Below, piece after piece: positions 57,654 through 64,000 of a stretch of 64,000 nt of DNA. Position 1 is the stretch's first letter, and every line of letters starts with the position of its first letter. The notes below the pieces were generated by a model that made no database searches, was not told the DNA's origin, and saw only the letters and a list, made by a program, of their open reading frames with translations. A program made the translations under genes and the position numbers. The stretch comes from an uncultured Prevotellaceae bacterium (GTDB lineage Bacteria; Bacteroidota; Bacteroidia; Bacteroidales; Muribaculaceae), in contig ONOU01000015.1 in NCBI GenBank assembly GCA_900319525.1, forward strand, positions 81,685 through 145,684, in the 5' to 3' direction.

Positions 57654-58721
57654 TTAATGATTGTTTTCAAACTCCTTCATGGCGGCAACGAGCACCTTCA
57701 CGCTCTCGAGGGGAAGTGCGTTGTAGAGCGATGCGCGGTAACCACCCACCGAGCGGTGACCCTTGATGCCGACGATGCCCTTGGTGCCTGCGAAGTCCAG
57801 GAAGTCCTTCTCCAGCTCCTTGTACTCGGGCTTCATCACGAAGCAGACGTTCATGATCGAGCGGTCCTCGGGCTTAACGGTGCCGACGAACATCTTGCTC
57901 GAGTCGATGGCGTCGTACAGGACGGCGGCCTTCTCCTCGTCGATGCGCTGCAGCTCCTTGACGCCACCCAGCTCCTTGTACCACTTGAGGGTCTGCAGGG
58001 CTGCATAGATGGGGAATACGGGAGGAGTGTTGAACATCGAACCCTTGTCAACGTGGGTCTTGTAATTTACCATGGTGGGCAATACGCGGTCAACCTGGCC
58101 CAGGACGTCTTCCTTAACGATGACGAAGGTAACGCCGGCGGGGGCGATGTTCTTCTGTGCGCCACCGTAGATCAGGTCATACTTCGACACGTCAACGGGA
58201 CGTGAGAAGATGTCTGACGACATGTCGGCTACCATGCGAACGGGCACGTCATAGTCCTCGCGGATCTCGGTACCGTAGATGGTGTTGTTGGTGGTGATGT
58301 GGAAATAGTCAACATCGGTGGGAATCGTGTAGCCCTTGGGGATGTAGGTGTAGTTGTCCTCCTTGGACGAGCCTACAACGTTCACCTCGCCAAATAATTT
58401 GGCTTCCTTGATAGCCTTGTTGGCCCAAGTGCCGGTGTCGAGGTAGGCAGCTTTGGTCTTCAGCAGGTTGGCGGGAACCATATAAAACTGGGTGCTGGCA
58501 CCGCCGCCCAGGAACAGAACCTTGTAACCCTCGGGGATATCGAGCAGCTCCTTGAACAGAGCCTCGGCCTCGTCAACAACGGCCTGGAACTCCTTGCTGC
58601 GGTGTGAGATCTCAAGAATCGACAGGCCAGTGCCTGCAAAGTCACGAATAGCGTCAACGCACTTGTCCAGGGTGTACTGGCTCAGGATTGACGGACCGGC
58701 ATAAAAATTATGTTTCTTCAT
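57654..58721 (-). CDS. serC: Phosphoserine aminotransferase
   Basis: A 355-residue PLP enzyme that makes phosphoserine from phosphohydroxypyruvate and glutamate. It begins [19 protein letters not shown], the family N-terminus. [20 protein letters not shown] and [16 protein letters not shown] follow, and the PLP-lysine is in [15 protein letters not shown]. The C-terminal [20 protein letters not shown] is characteristic. It is the first gene of serC-serA and is divergent from gdhA, which makes the glutamate it uses. Confidence 0.96.
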   Translation of the reverse strand: MKKHNFYAGPSILSQYTLDKCVDAIRDFAGTGLSILEISHRSKEFQAVVDEAEALFKELLDIPEGYKVLFLGGGASTQFYMVPANLLKTKAAYLDTGTWANKAIKEAKLFGEVNVVGSSKEDNYTYIPKGYTIPTDVDYFHITTNNTIYGTEIREDYDVPVRMVADMSSDIFSRPVDVSKYDLIYGGAQKNIAPAGVTFVIVKEDVLGQVDRVLPTMVNYKTHVDKGSMFNTPPVFPIYAALQTLKWYKELGGVKELQRIDEEKAAVLYDAIDSSKMFVGTVKPEDRSIMNVCFVMKPEYKELEKDFLDFAGTKGIVGIKGHRSVGGYRASLYNALPLESVKVLVAAMKEFENNH

Positions 58722-58791
58722 AACGGTGTTAATTGAAATTAGAAGTTATATAAATAATGTATCGATTTCGTTTCGCGGTTTTTATTTGTGA

Positions 58792-58799
58792 CAAAGTTA
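58792..58799 (-). promoter_or_regulatory. -7 promoter element for serC-serA
   Basis: On the minus strand TAACTTTG fits the consensus; a TTG lies about 20 bases upstream. The leader would be about 65 bases. Confidence 0.6.
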
Positions 58800-58841
58800 C
58801 GGCTTTTTTTTGATTGGCACAATAGTTTCACAAAAAAAGCA

Positions 58842-58941
58842 TTTGGTGGCATTTTGTCAATTTGTCGCCATATAATGCGGTTTTGTGTAAAAATCAAAGC
58901 GGAATATTGCTGGTTTGGTGGCAGATTGATACAATTGGCCG
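58842..58941. repeat. Two spaced direct repeats in the serC-gdhA region
   Basis: TTTGGTGGCA begins at 58842 and again at 58914, 72 bases apart. Both copies continue with a TTG, an A/T-rich AATT and a final CG-rich end in the same register. A shorter TTTGTGGCA follows near 58944. The arrangement suggests binding sites for a regulator. Confidence 0.5.
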
Positions 58942-59047
58942 TAATTTGTGGCAAAAGGTCAATTAAGCTTTTTATGCTTTTTTAATCACCAATGCAAAAA
59001 ATATCAAAATCATCACAAAAAATGACGTTTGTTTGGAAAAAACACAG

Positions 59048-59055
59048 TATATTTG
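59048..59055 (+). promoter_or_regulatory. -7 promoter element for gdhA
   Basis: TATATTTG fits the consensus. A TTTG lies 16 bases upstream, a little close. The leader would be about 110 bases. Confidence 0.5.
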
Positions 59056-59170
59056 TGACGCTTTTAGGAGACCGCTTGATTGGGCAAGATTGCCCTCGCC
59101 CGGCTCTTGAACAAAAAGAGAAAATTAACTTTATAGTTTTATCTAATTAACATTTGTTTATATTATTATC

Positions 59171-60514
59171 ATGAACGTTGAGAAAATCATGGCCGACCTG
59201 GAGGCTAAACACCCAGGCGAATCTGAGTATCTGCAGGCTGTACGCGAAGTCCTTGAGTCTATCGAGGAGGTCTATAACCAGCATCCCGAGTTTGAGAAGG
59301 CAAAGATCGTAGAGCGCATGGTAGAGCCCGAGCGCATCTTCACCTTCCGTGTAACCTGGATTGACGATAAGGGTGAGGTTCAGACCAACCTCGGCTATCG
59401 CGTGCAATTCAACAGCGCTATTGGCCCGTACAAGGGTGGTTTGCGTTTCCACAAGGCCGTTACTCCCTCAATGCTGAAGTTCCTCGGTTTCGAGCAGACT
59501 TTCAAGAATGCTCTGACCACACTGCCCATGGGTGGTGGTAAGGGTGGCTCTGACTTCGACCCCGTAGGCAAGAGCGACGCCGAGATCATGCGTTTCTGCC
59601 AGGCTTTCATGCTTGAGCTCCGTCACAACATTGGTCCCGACCAGGACGTTCCCGCTGGTGACGTTGGTGTTGGTGGCCGCGAGATTGGCTTCCTCAATGG
59701 TATGTACCAGAAGCTCGCTCGTCAGTATCACACTGGCGTGCTGACCGGTAAGGGCATGACCTGGGGTGGTTCTATCCTCCGTCCCGAGGCAACCGGTTTT
59801 GGTGCTCTCTACTTCACCCAGCACGTGCTCCACACCGCTGGCAAGGACATCAAGGGCAAGAAGATCGCTCTCTCGGGCTTCGGTAACGTAGCTTGGGGTG
59901 CTGCTACCAAGGCTGTTGAACTCGGCGCTAAGGTCGTTGCTATCTCTGGCCCCGACGGCGTTTGCGAGATCCCCGAGGGTATCACCAAGGAAATGATCGA
60001 CTACATGCTCGACATGCGTGCTTCTAACCGCAACAAGGTTCAGGACATGGCCGACAAGTTCCCCGGACAGGCCAAGTTCACCGCCGGCAAGAAGGCTTGG
60101 AGCATTCCTTGCGACATCGCTCTGCCCTGCGCATTCCAGAATGAGCTCAGCGAGGACGATGCTAAGGAGCTGAAGGCTAACGGCTGCTGGTGCTGCTGCG
60201 AGGTTTCGAACATGGGTTGCCAGCCCGGCGCTATCCACTTCTTCCAGAAGAATGGCGTTCTCTTTGCTCCCGGTAAGGCTGTCAACGCTGGTGGCGTAGC
60301 TACCTCTGGTCTCGAGATGACCCAGAACGCTGCTCACCTCAGCTGGTCGGCTAAGGAAGTTGACGAGAAGCTCCACTGGATCATGGAGAACATCCACGAG
60401 CAGTGCGTTAAGTTTGGTACTCAGGCCGACGGCACGATCGACTACGTGAAGGGCGCTAACATCGCTGGCTTCATGAAGGTCGCTCAGGCTATGCTCGAGC
60501 AGGGTGTCATCTAA
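59171..60514 (+). CDS. gdhA: NADP-type glutamate dehydrogenase
   Basis: A 447-residue enzyme that interconverts glutamate and 2-oxoglutarate plus ammonia in the cytoplasm. The active-site lysine region is LPMGGGKGGSDFDPVGKSD, the substrate region is GPYKGGLRFHKAVT, and the nucleotide-binding motif is LSGFGNVAWGAA. Length matches hexameric bacterial GDH. Codon use (GCT, CTC, TCT) differs from neighbours and resembles strongly expressed genes. It is divergent from serC-serA, the consumers of glutamate for serine; the shared region has direct repeats that may coordinate them. A strong terminator follows. Confidence 0.97.
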   Translation: MNVEKIMADLEAKHPGESEYLQAVREVLESIEEVYNQHPEFEKAKIVERMVEPERIFTFRVTWIDDKGEVQTNLGYRVQFNSAIGPYKGGLRFHKAVTPSMLKFLGFEQTFKNALTTLPMGGGKGGSDFDPVGKSDAEIMRFCQAFMLELRHNIGPDQDVPAGDVGVGGREIGFLNGMYQKLARQYHTGVLTGKGMTWGGSILRPEATGFGALYFTQHVLHTAGKDIKGKKIALSGFGNVAWGAATKAVELGAKVVAISGPDGVCEIPEGITKEMIDYMLDMRASNRNKVQDMADKFPGQAKFTAGKKAWSIPCDIALPCAFQNELSEDDAKELKANGCWCCCEVSNMGCQPGAIHFFQKNGVLFAPGKAVNAGGVATSGLEMTQNAAHLSWSAKEVDEKLHWIMENIHEQCVKFGTQADGTIDYVKGANIAGFMKVAQAMLEQGVI

Positions 60515-60555
60515 TCCACTTGAGAGATTGCTTAACTGAACAATTAACCTTATTA

Positions 60556-60591
60556 AACAAGGCAGGTCGCAACGTGGTGGCCTGCCTTGTT
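60556..60591 (+). terminator. Terminator of gdhA
   Basis: AACAAGGCAGG (60556-60566) pairs perfectly with CCTGCCTTGTT (60581-60591), 41 bases after the stop. Confidence 0.8.
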
Positions 60592-60670
60592 CGATTGTCG
60601 TGTAATCCTGTCATTTTACCCTGTTAAAATAAATTCACCTTTTTCGCCATCAAATTCATGAAACTTTCAC

Positions 60671-60678
60671 TATCTTTG
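60671..60678 (+). promoter_or_regulatory. -7 promoter element for rsfS-ftsH
   Basis: TATCTTTG followed by C is a perfect -7 element 24 bases before the rsfS ATG. Confidence 0.65.
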
Positions 60679-60702
60679 CAACTTGGAACAATTTCATAAT
60701 AT

Positions 60703-61062
60703 ATGAACGAAAACGAAAAACTGATTCAATCTATCATCGAAGCAATTCAGGAAAAGAAGGGACGCAACATCGTCCATGTGGATCTCACAGGTATCGAGAC
60801 AGCCGCGGCACAGGGGTTTGTCATCGCTACGGGCAACACGCCCATGCAGGTGACAGCTATCGCCGACAGCATTCGCGAGTATGTCGAGAAAAATGCTAAA
60901 CAGCGCCCGTATAACTACGACGGCTACCAGAATGCGCAATGGGTGATCATCGACTATGGCAACATCTTTGTTCACGTCTTTGTGCCCGACTTCCGTGAGC
61001 GGTACAATCTTGAACAGCTCTGGGCCGATGCGCGCATCAACACTATCCCCGACCTGGATTAA
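60703..61062 (+). CDS. rsfS: Ribosomal silencing factor RsfS
   Basis: A 119-residue protein that binds ribosomal protein L14 and blocks subunit joining when nutrients are scarce. Family markers are KKGRNIVHVDLTGIETAAA, GFVIATGNTPMQVTAIADSI, QWVIIDYGNIFVHVF and REYVEKN. Length is typical. It is followed 29 bases later by ftsH, an order common in Bacteroidetes, and both appear to use the promoter at 60671. Confidence 0.94.
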   Translation: MNENEKLIQSIIEAIQEKKGRNIVHVDLTGIETAAAQGFVIATGNTPMQVTAIADSIREYVEKNAKQRPYNYDGYQNAQWVIIDYGNIFVHVFVPDFRERYNLEQLWADARINTIPDLD

Positions 61063-61091
61063 ACTCGTGTCAATAAAGCGCTAATGATATA

Positions 61092-63080
61092 ATGGCAAGC
61101 AATAATCAACGCAAGACGCCCAAGTTCAACATCTTCTGGATGTATGGCATCATGATCTTGTTCCTGGTCACTTTTTATTATTTGAACCAGGACGGGGGCA
61201 TGGCACAGGAGGTGAAGTGGACTCAGTTCGAGAGTATTGTCAACAAGGGGGGCGTCAAGTCTATCACGGTCTATAGCAACAAGAACCAGGCCGAGGCCGT
61301 GCTGAGCGACTCGCTGGCCAAGGTCGTGTTCAAGGATCTGCCAGCGCCGGCCCTTGGCGGCGGTCAAAGCCAGGCCAAGATTTCGACTCACATACCCAGT
61401 GCCGACAAGTTTGACGAGAAAATTGAGCAGTGGAACAAGGACGGCGTCTTCAATGGCGAGGTCGATTACAAGCAGGCCAGTGACCTGTCGATGATCTTCT
61501 GGACATTTGGGCCGATTGTCCTGCTGGTGGCCCTGTGGTTCTTCCTGCTGCGACGAATGGGCGGCGGTGCCGGTGGCGCCGGCGGCATTTTCAACGTCGG
61601 CAAGTCCAAGGCCCGATTGTTTGACAAGGACAACGACAGCAAGGTGACCTTCCAGGATGTGGCAGGACTTGCCGAGGCCAAGGTGGAGATTGCCGAGATT
61701 GTGGACTTCCTGAAGAATCCTAAACACTATACCGAGTTGGGTGGTAAGATTCCCAAGGGCGCATTGCTCGTGGGTCCTCCGGGTACCGGTAAGACCCTGC
61801 TTGCAAAGGCTGTTGCCGGCGAGGCCGATGTTCCCTTCTTCTCGATGTCGGGTTCTGACTTTGTCGAGATGTTTGTCGGCGTGGGAGCGTCGCGCGTGCG
61901 TGACCTCTTCCGCCAGGCCAAGGAGAAGGCTCCCTGCATCGTTTTCATTGATGAGATCGATGCCGTCGGCAGGGCCCGTGGCAATAAGGCCAGCATGGGA
62001 GGTAACGATGAGCGTGAGAGCACACTCAACCAGCTGCTCACCGAGATGGACGGCTTCGGCACCAATAGCGGCGTCATTATCCTCGCTGCCACCAACCGGG
62101 CCGACATCCTCGACAAGGCACTGCTGCGTGCAGGGCGTTTCGATCGCCAGATTTATGTCGAGTTGCCCGAACTTAGCGACCGCAAAGAGATCTTCCAGGT
62201 GCACCTGCGCAATGTCAAGACCGATGGTTCGGTGGATCTGGACCTGCTCTCGCGCCAGACGCCTGGTTTCTCGGGTGCCGACATTGCCAATGTATGTAAT
62301 GAGGCGGCCCTGATTGCCGCACGTCACAAGAAACAGGCCGTGCAGCGTCAGGACTTCATGGACGCCATCGACCGCATCGTCGGAGGCTTGGAGAAGCGCT
62401 CCAAGGTCATTACCGACGAGGAGCGTCGCTCGATTGCCGTCCACGAGGCCGGCCATGCGACGGTAAGCTGGCATCTGCGTTATGGTGACCCGCTCATCAA
62501 GGTGACCATCGTTCCGCGTGGCAAGGCTCTTGGCGCCGCATGGTATATGCCCGAGGAACGCCAGATAGAGCCCAAGCAGGCTTTGCTCGACAAGATCTGC
62601 TCGCTCATGGCGGGGCGTGTTGCCGAGGATATGTTCCTGGGCTTCATCGATACCGGTGCGCTCAACGACCTGGAGCGGGCAACCAAGATTGCCTATGCCA
62701 TGGTCACGTATTATGGCATGAGCGACAAGTTGCCTAACATCTCCTATTATGATACATCGGGCGAGGCCTATGGTTTCACCAAACCCTATAGTGAAACCCG
62801 CGCCCAGTCTATCGACGAGGAGGTGCAGGCGATTATCGACAGCCAGTATGAACGTGCACGGCAGCTGCTCGCCCAGTATCAAGAGGGTCATCATGCCCTT
62901 GCCGACCTGCTGCAGCAGCGCGAGGTCATCTATACTGAGGATGTCGAGCGCATCTTCGGGCCCCGCAAGTGGCAGTCGCGCACCGAGGCGATGCTCAAGC
63001 AGGCCAACGAGCAGGGTGGGGAAGACGACGGTGCCAATGTTACGGTGACTCCGCCGCCGTTTGAACAACAGGACAATTAA
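61092..63080 (+). CDS. ftsH: ATP-dependent zinc metalloprotease FtsH
   Basis: A 662-residue membrane AAA+ protease that removes misfolded membrane and regulatory proteins. TM1 is about 12-32 and TM2 about 131-152 ([20 protein letters not shown]). Walker A is [14 protein letters not shown], Walker [15 protein letters not shown], the second region of homology [20 protein letters not shown], and the zinc site [11 protein letters not shown]. The C-terminal tail is acidic and Gln-rich. It lies after rsfS and 12 bases before the TerB-like gene. Confidence 0.97.
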   Translation: MASNNQRKTPKFNIFWMYGIMILFLVTFYYLNQDGGMAQEVKWTQFESIVNKGGVKSITVYSNKNQAEAVLSDSLAKVVFKDLPAPALGGGQSQAKISTHIPSADKFDEKIEQWNKDGVFNGEVDYKQASDLSMIFWTFGPIVLLVALWFFLLRRMGGGAGGAGGIFNVGKSKARLFDKDNDSKVTFQDVAGLAEAKVEIAEIVDFLKNPKHYTELGGKIPKGALLVGPPGTGKTLLAKAVAGEADVPFFSMSGSDFVEMFVGVGASRVRDLFRQAKEKAPCIVFIDEIDAVGRARGNKASMGGNDERESTLNQLLTEMDGFGTNSGVIILAATNRADILDKALLRAGRFDRQIYVELPELSDRKEIFQVHLRNVKTDGSVDLDLLSRQTPGFSGADIANVCNEAALIAARHKKQAVQRQDFMDAIDRIVGGLEKRSKVITDEERRSIAVHEAGHATVSWHLRYGDPLIKVTIVPRGKALGAAWYMPEERQIEPKQALLDKICSLMAGRVAEDMFLGFIDTGALNDLERATKIAYAMVTYYGMSDKLPNISYYDTSGEAYGFTKPYSETRAQSIDEEVQAIIDSQYERARQLLAQYQEGHHALADLLQQREVIYTEDVERIFGPRKWQSRTEAMLKQANEQGGEDDGANVTVTPPPFEQQDN

Positions 63081-63092
63081 GCTAAGTTCAAT

Positions 63093-63446
63093 ATGGCAAT
63101 CATTTTTAACGATACACAAAAGGCCGCTATCGTGAGCCTCCTCATTGAGATGATCAATGCCGACCAGGAGGTGCATCCCAGTGAGTGCGCTGTTTTTGAT
63201 GCTATCTGTATCCAGTACGGCATCAATGACGAAATCTACAATCTGGGCCGCGCACTCAACAGCATGGTCGCCATCGACATCATGAAACGGATGACCGATG
63301 TGCAGAAGATCGCAACCGCTCAGTTGCTCACCCGCGTCATCGATGCCGATGCCAAGGATGACGACAAGGAGATTCAGCTCCTGAATGTGATTTGCAAGAT
63401 AACTGGAGTTGATGCGCTCATCGCAGCGCAAGATAGCGACAAATAG
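63093..63446 (+). CDS. TerB-like small helical protein
   Basis: A 117-residue all-helical protein resembling the TerB/DjlA-N fold: FNDTQKAAIVSLLIEMINAD, QEVHPSECAVFDAICIQYG, TDVQKIATAQLLTRVIDADA, KDDDKEIQLLNVICKITGVD. Two acidic loops with spaced Asp/Glu could bind metal, as in TerB. No tellurite-resistance operon is present, so the role is unknown. It starts 12 bases after ftsH and probably shares its transcript, which would end at the hairpin at 63487. Confidence 0.68.
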   Translation: MAIIFNDTQKAAIVSLLIEMINADQEVHPSECAVFDAICIQYGINDEIYNLGRALNSMVAIDIMKRMTDVQKIATAQLLTRVIDADAKDDDKEIQLLNVICKITGVDALIAAQDSDK

Positions 63447-63486
63447 TTATTGTAAATTATTTACATTTACAAACTCAAAATTTACA

Positions 63487-63531
63487 ACGGCGACAGGCTC
63501 TTCAAGATAGGCCATGTCGCCGTGTTTTTTT
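63487..63531 (+). terminator. Terminator of the rsfS-ftsH-terB unit
   Basis: ACGGCGACA (63487-63495) pairs with TGTCGCCGT (63515-63523) and is followed by GTTTTTTT. Confidence 0.88.
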
Positions 63532-63680
63532 GCTTTTTTGAGGATTTTGGCCTAAAATTTGTGCAGGAGCGAAATTTTTTTAAAATTTTTTTCTTGCATT
63601 CAATATTCTGATTGACAAAACGATAAGTGCGTTTTTGCGGTTTTTGTCAAAAAATTATAACAAAAAAAGTTTCCGAAAAA

Positions 63681-63712
63681 TTTGGTCAGTATCAAAATCG
63701 GTTATAATTTTG
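63681..63712 (+). promoter_or_regulatory. rRNA operon promoter
   Basis: TTTG (63681-63684) and TAATTTTG (63705-63712), followed by C, are exactly 20 bases apart, preceded by A-tracts resembling an UP element (63640-63680). The transcript start would be near 63719, giving a leader of about 230 bases. Confidence 0.78.
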
Positions 63713-63757
63713 CACCGCTTTTCGCCTCAAATGGGGCGTGAGAGCGACTCAAAAAAG

Positions 63758-63769
63758 AGTTCTTTGACA
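63758..63769 (+). promoter_or_regulatory. boxA-like antitermination motif in the rRNA leader
   Basis: AGTTCTTTGACA resembles the boxA region commonly seen in Bacteroidetes rRNA leaders, where Nus factors bind to prevent premature termination. The function here is inferred from position and resemblance. Confidence 0.5.
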
Positions 63770-63945
63770 TGTTTGCAACAATATTGACGTAGTACAAGAG
63801 AACAGGGAATAATTTGTTCCCGTTAATTCTGACACACATAGTACAACACAATAATGCAGGAATCATCAAGGGCCAGACATTATTAATATACTCGGTCGAG
63901 TGTTGCGTTTTCATTATATCTTTTGTAAAGAAGAGAAACGATAAT

Positions 63946-64000
63946 ACAACAACGAAGAGTTTGATCCTGGCTCAGGATGAACGCTAGCGACAGGCTTAAC
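63946..64000 (+). rRNA. rrs: 16S ribosomal RNA, 5' end (cut by window edge)
   Basis: GAAGAGTTTGATCCTGGCTC (from 63954) is the universal 16S 5' sequence, and GATGAACGCTAGCGACAGGC follows, a Bacteroidales-like continuation. The mature 5' end should be near 63946-63950. Only about 50 bases are inside the window. Confidence 0.97.

Larger units (their letters stand above)
58722..59170. other. serC-gdhA divergent regulatory region
   Basis: This 449-base gap carries a promoter in each direction, two spaced direct repeats (58842-58869 and 58914-58941) and a small hairpin GGGCAAGATTGCCC (59078-59091) in the gdhA leader. Short A/T-rich frames on both strands here have no recognisable content. Confidence 0.6.
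63447..63952. other. Region between TerB-like gene and 16S rRNA
   Basis: This 506-base stretch contains the terminator (63487-63531), an A/T-rich upstream segment, the rRNA promoter (63681-63712) and the rRNA leader with an AGTTCTTTGACA motif (63758-63769). No protein frame is convincing. Confidence 0.65.

Noticed and set aside
58739-58985. Opposed small frames in the serC-gdhA gap
   Set aside because: They overlap the promoters and direct repeats, are A/T-rich and have no protein-like pattern.
61059-63431. Long (790-codon) minus-strand frame opposite ftsH
   Set aside because: It spans ftsH and the TerB-like gene on the opposite strand and has antisense-type composition; FtsH motifs on the plus strand are unmistakable.
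63093-63446. Tellurite resistance
   Set aside because: Only a TerB-like fold is present; none of the other ter genes are in the window.
1-64000. CRISPR arrays, tRNAs, prophage or integrase genes
   Set aside because: No regularly spaced repeats, no tRNA-like T-loop consensus in gaps, and no integrase or phage structural genes were seen when reading both strands; this was by eye only.

Overview
The window is a chromosomal segment of a Bacteroidales bacterium. Support comes from promoters of the Bacteroidetes type (TAnnTTTG at -7, often TTG or TTTG about 20 bases upstream), Bacteroidetes-typical families (DUF4369/TlpA thioredoxins, OstA-like protein, DUF3127, the ExbB-ExbD-ExbD-TonB cluster with WCDLVFEGKNKDFGAY N-termini, Na+-NQR, a Fibrobacter-type paralogous domain) and the first bases of a 16S rRNA with a Bacteroidales-like start. 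The family cannot be fixed from this; a Muribaculaceae- or Prevotella-like lineage fits. Coding DNA is moderately GC-rich and spacers are AT-rich. Nothing looks like a prophage, integrative element, CRISPR array or tRNA.

Layout: 1-3.4 kb is a thiol-redox group (dsbD end, TlpA-like, trxB, DUF3784). 3.6-7.5 kb on the minus strand has a CapA-like protein, ffh, and panC-panD. 7.7-14 kb has the proteostasis and repair genes tig, clpP, clpX and recQ; two short inverted-repeat (MITE-like) elements flank the clp pair. 14.1-29.5 kb is envelope biogenesis and signalling: a TonB-C protein, a PpiC chaperone, a two-gene partner-switching module (phosphatase plus RsbW-like kinase in one chain; STAS plus small-molecule/protein kinase fold in the other), an M16 peptidase, then surA-ostA-mutL-PHP as one run. 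29.5-38 kb holds assorted hydrolases, DUF3127, pepD, a second TlpA-like gene, a RibD-C reductase and a dockerin/FISUMP protein. 37.5-42.9 kb is the most accessory-looking part: a Gfo/Idh/MocA enzyme overlapping a radical SAM gene with an attenuator-like hairpin touching its AUG, an S41 peptidase, and a 575-residue protein joining an ECF sigma factor to an inner-membrane helix and an outer-membrane beta-barrel. 43.1-50.8 kb has a conserved 56-aa membrane peptide, an OmpH/Skp-like lipoprotein, a flavodoxin with a lipobox, and the complete minus-strand nqrABCDEF operon. 51-56 kb is exbB-exbD-exbD-tonB and a second, separately promoted tonB. 56-63.4 kb has a DIP1984 protein, serC-serA, gdhA, rsfS, ftsH and a TerB-like gene. 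The window ends in the promoter, leader and first bases of an rRNA operon.

How the genes fit together: DsbD would pass electrons from the thioredoxin/TrxB system to periplasmic TlpA-like proteins. Na+-NQR makes the sodium gradient, and ExbBD-TonB couples ion-motive force to outer-membrane transport. SurA/PpiC, OstA and Skp-like proteins serve outer-membrane assembly. SerC, SerA and GdhA link glutamate to serine synthesis.

The best candidate for an undescribed system is the sigma factor-transmembrane-beta-barrel fusion (41125-42852). It looks like a one-polypeptide version of the sigma factor plus dual-membrane-spanning anti-sigma (Dma) pairs described in Bacteroides, apparently without a separate anti-sigma domain. 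All functional statements are from reading the sequence; no database search was run.
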